Below, in pieces: positions 12,204-13,178 of a stretch of DNA of 13,178 bases; positions within the stretch are counted from its first letter, which is position 1; each line of letters begins with the position of its first letter. Below the pieces are notes generated by a model. It made no database searches, had not been told where the DNA came from, and worked only from the letters and a program-made list of their open reading frames with translations. This DNA is from an uncultured Actinomycetes bacterium (lineage in GTDB: Bacteria; Actinomycetota; Actinomycetes; S36-B12), in assembly GCA_903918595.1 (NCBI GenBank), contig CAIXFB010000281.1, positions 1-13,178 on the forward strand, in the 5' to 3' direction. Both the position numbers and the translations under genes were made by a program.

Positions 12204-13178
12204 ATGAGCGAGCAGTTCCCCCCAGTGGTTTCCTATGTGGAACCGCCGCTGCCGCCGCGTCCCGAACCCGCTATACGCCGCGGACCGGGCATGCTGGCCG
12301 TGGTCACCGTCGCCACGGTTGTATCTCTCGTTGTGGGTGGATTTGCCGGTATCGCCGGGTATGTGATCGGTCGGAGCATTGAAGGGGAAGCCGTTGCGGT
12401 AGCTGCGCCTGCGTCGGACATTTCGGCTGAGACTGCGGCCGCACTCGTGCGAAATCCAGGGTCGATTGCTGCCATATCCGAATCAGTTCTTCCATCAGTG
12501 GTGTCGATCCTGATTGAAGGAACAGGACCAGATGGCCAAGGATCGGGTTCGGGATTTGTGATTCGACCCGATGGTTACATCCTCACGAATAATCATGTGG
12601 CTGCACCTGCTGCGAGCGGCGGGAAACTGACGGTTGTATTCAGCGACGGGTCACGGGAAACCGCGACCATTGTTGGGCGAAACACTTCTTACGATTTGGC
12701 GGTGCTCAAAGTTGACCGCACCGGACTTCCCGCCGCAGTCTTGGGTGATTCAGAAGCGGTGAAGGTGGGCGATGCAGCGATCGCGATCGGCGCGCCCCTT
12801 GGACTAGACGGAACGGTCACCGCGGGCATCATCAGCTCGCTCGATCGTCCGGTCACCGCCGGCGGCAGCGGTGAGATGGCCTACATCAACGCCATCCAGA
12901 CTGACGCAGCCATCAACCCCGGCAACTCTGGCGGCCCGCTGCTTGATTCCGCAGGTCGGGTGATTGGTGTGAATTCCGCTATCGCAACCTTGGCATCGGC
13001 GATTACTGGTGAAGGTGGCTCCATCGGCTTGGGCTTTGCTGTTCCGATTAATTCCGCGAAGCGAATATCGGATGAGCTCATCGACACGGGAGAATCCCGC
13101 ACTCCGATCATTGGAGTCACCCTTGACACCACCTTCACAGGCATCGGTGCTCGCGTGGCTGAAATTACTTCTGATGGC
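12204..13178 (+). CDS. htrA: HtrA/DegP-type membrane-anchored serine protease, 3'-truncated
   Basis: The frame is open to the window edge (325 codons). The order is a proline-rich cytoplasmic N-terminus (1-28), one membrane helix (about 29-56), a linker, a trypsin-like protease domain (about 88-275), and the beginning of a PDZ domain (from about 282, RTPIIGVTL). The catalytic triad is H131 (in LTNNHV), D164 (in SYDLAVLKV) and S242 (in NPGNSGGP). Such proteases sit outside the membrane and degrade misfolded envelope proteins. The single uncleaved-type anchor is typical of actinobacterial HtrA, unlike the secreted E. coli DegP. The ATG start has GAGAGGG upstream. In mycobacteria the gene follows sigE and rseA; neither is present here, so its stress control may differ or sigE may be elsewhere. 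Confidence 0.95.
   Translation, partial: MSEQFPPVVSYVEPPLPPRPEPAIRRGPGMLAVVTVATVVSLVVGGFAGIAGYVIGRSIEGEAVAVAAPASDISAETAAALVRNPGSIAAISESVLPSVVSILIEGTGPDGQGSGSGFVIRPDGYILTNNHVAAPAASGGKLTVVFSDGSRETATIVGRNTSYDLAVLKVDRTGLPAAVLGDSEAVKVGDAAIAIGAPLGLDGTVTAGIISSLDRPVTAGGSGEMAYINAIQTDAAINPGNSGGPLLDSAGRVIGVNSAIATLASAITGEGGSIGLGFAVPINSAKRISDELIDTGESRTPIIGVTLDTTFTGIGARVAEITSDG

Noticed and set aside
12233..13144. Minus-strand frames (12233-12475, 12881-13144) opposite htrA.
   Set aside because: The plus-strand frame holds an intact serine-protease triad and stays open to the window edge; these are shadows.

Overview
The window looks like a chromosomal stretch from an actinobacterium of moderately high GC content (high fifties per cent by eye). 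Several genes are typical of the phylum: the 55-residue DUF3117 protein, an actinobacterial-type DapD, a small DivIVA-domain membrane protein, and many GTG starts. From memory of the Mycobacterium tuberculosis map, the gene order is a compressed version of Rv1177-Rv1178 (ferredoxin, dapC) and Rv1201c-Rv1223 (dapD, dapE, LOG family, DivIVA domain, DUF3117, O-methyltransferase, htrA). This supports a free-living, streamlined actinobacterium; I cannot name the genus. I see no tRNA, rRNA, mobile element, CRISPR array or phage gene.

Layout. A 5'-truncated VanW-family cell-surface gene (+) converges on cysS (-, cysteinyl-tRNA synthetase). Divergent from cysS runs fdxA-dapC (7-iron ferredoxin, then succinyldiaminopimelate aminotransferase). 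A 221-bp regulatory region with repeated palindromes precedes gltA (citrate synthase), which is followed by two bacterial-PH membrane genes of the YdbS/YdbT type. That pair converges, with overlapping stop codons, on dapD (-). dapD and dapE are divergent and share a 17-bp spacer. dapE and a YceI-family gene (-) converge on a large hairpin. YceI is divergent from a LOG-family phosphoribohydrolase gene followed by the DivIVA-domain gene. Then come the DUF3117 gene with a structured leader and a canonical terminator, a convergent O-methyltransferase gene (-), and a divergent, 3'-truncated htrA serine protease gene.

How the genes fit together. dapC, dapD and dapE are three steps of the succinylase branch of diaminopimelate/lysine synthesis, which feeds peptidoglycan. 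VanW, the DivIVA-domain protein and HtrA are also envelope-related. gltA and the ferredoxin belong to central metabolism and redox. No gap without a gene exceeds 300 bases.

The best candidates for a second look are regulatory or translational rather than a new multi-gene system: (1) the O-methyltransferase gene appears to start at an ATC codon behind a perfect Shine-Dalgarno sequence; (2) dapD and dapE appear to be driven by two overlapping, mirror-image -10 hexamers giving leaderless mRNAs in both directions; (3) a 21-bp-periodic palindrome array lies upstream of gltA; (4) the sigE-rseA pair that lies between the O-methyltransferase gene and htrA in mycobacteria is absent.
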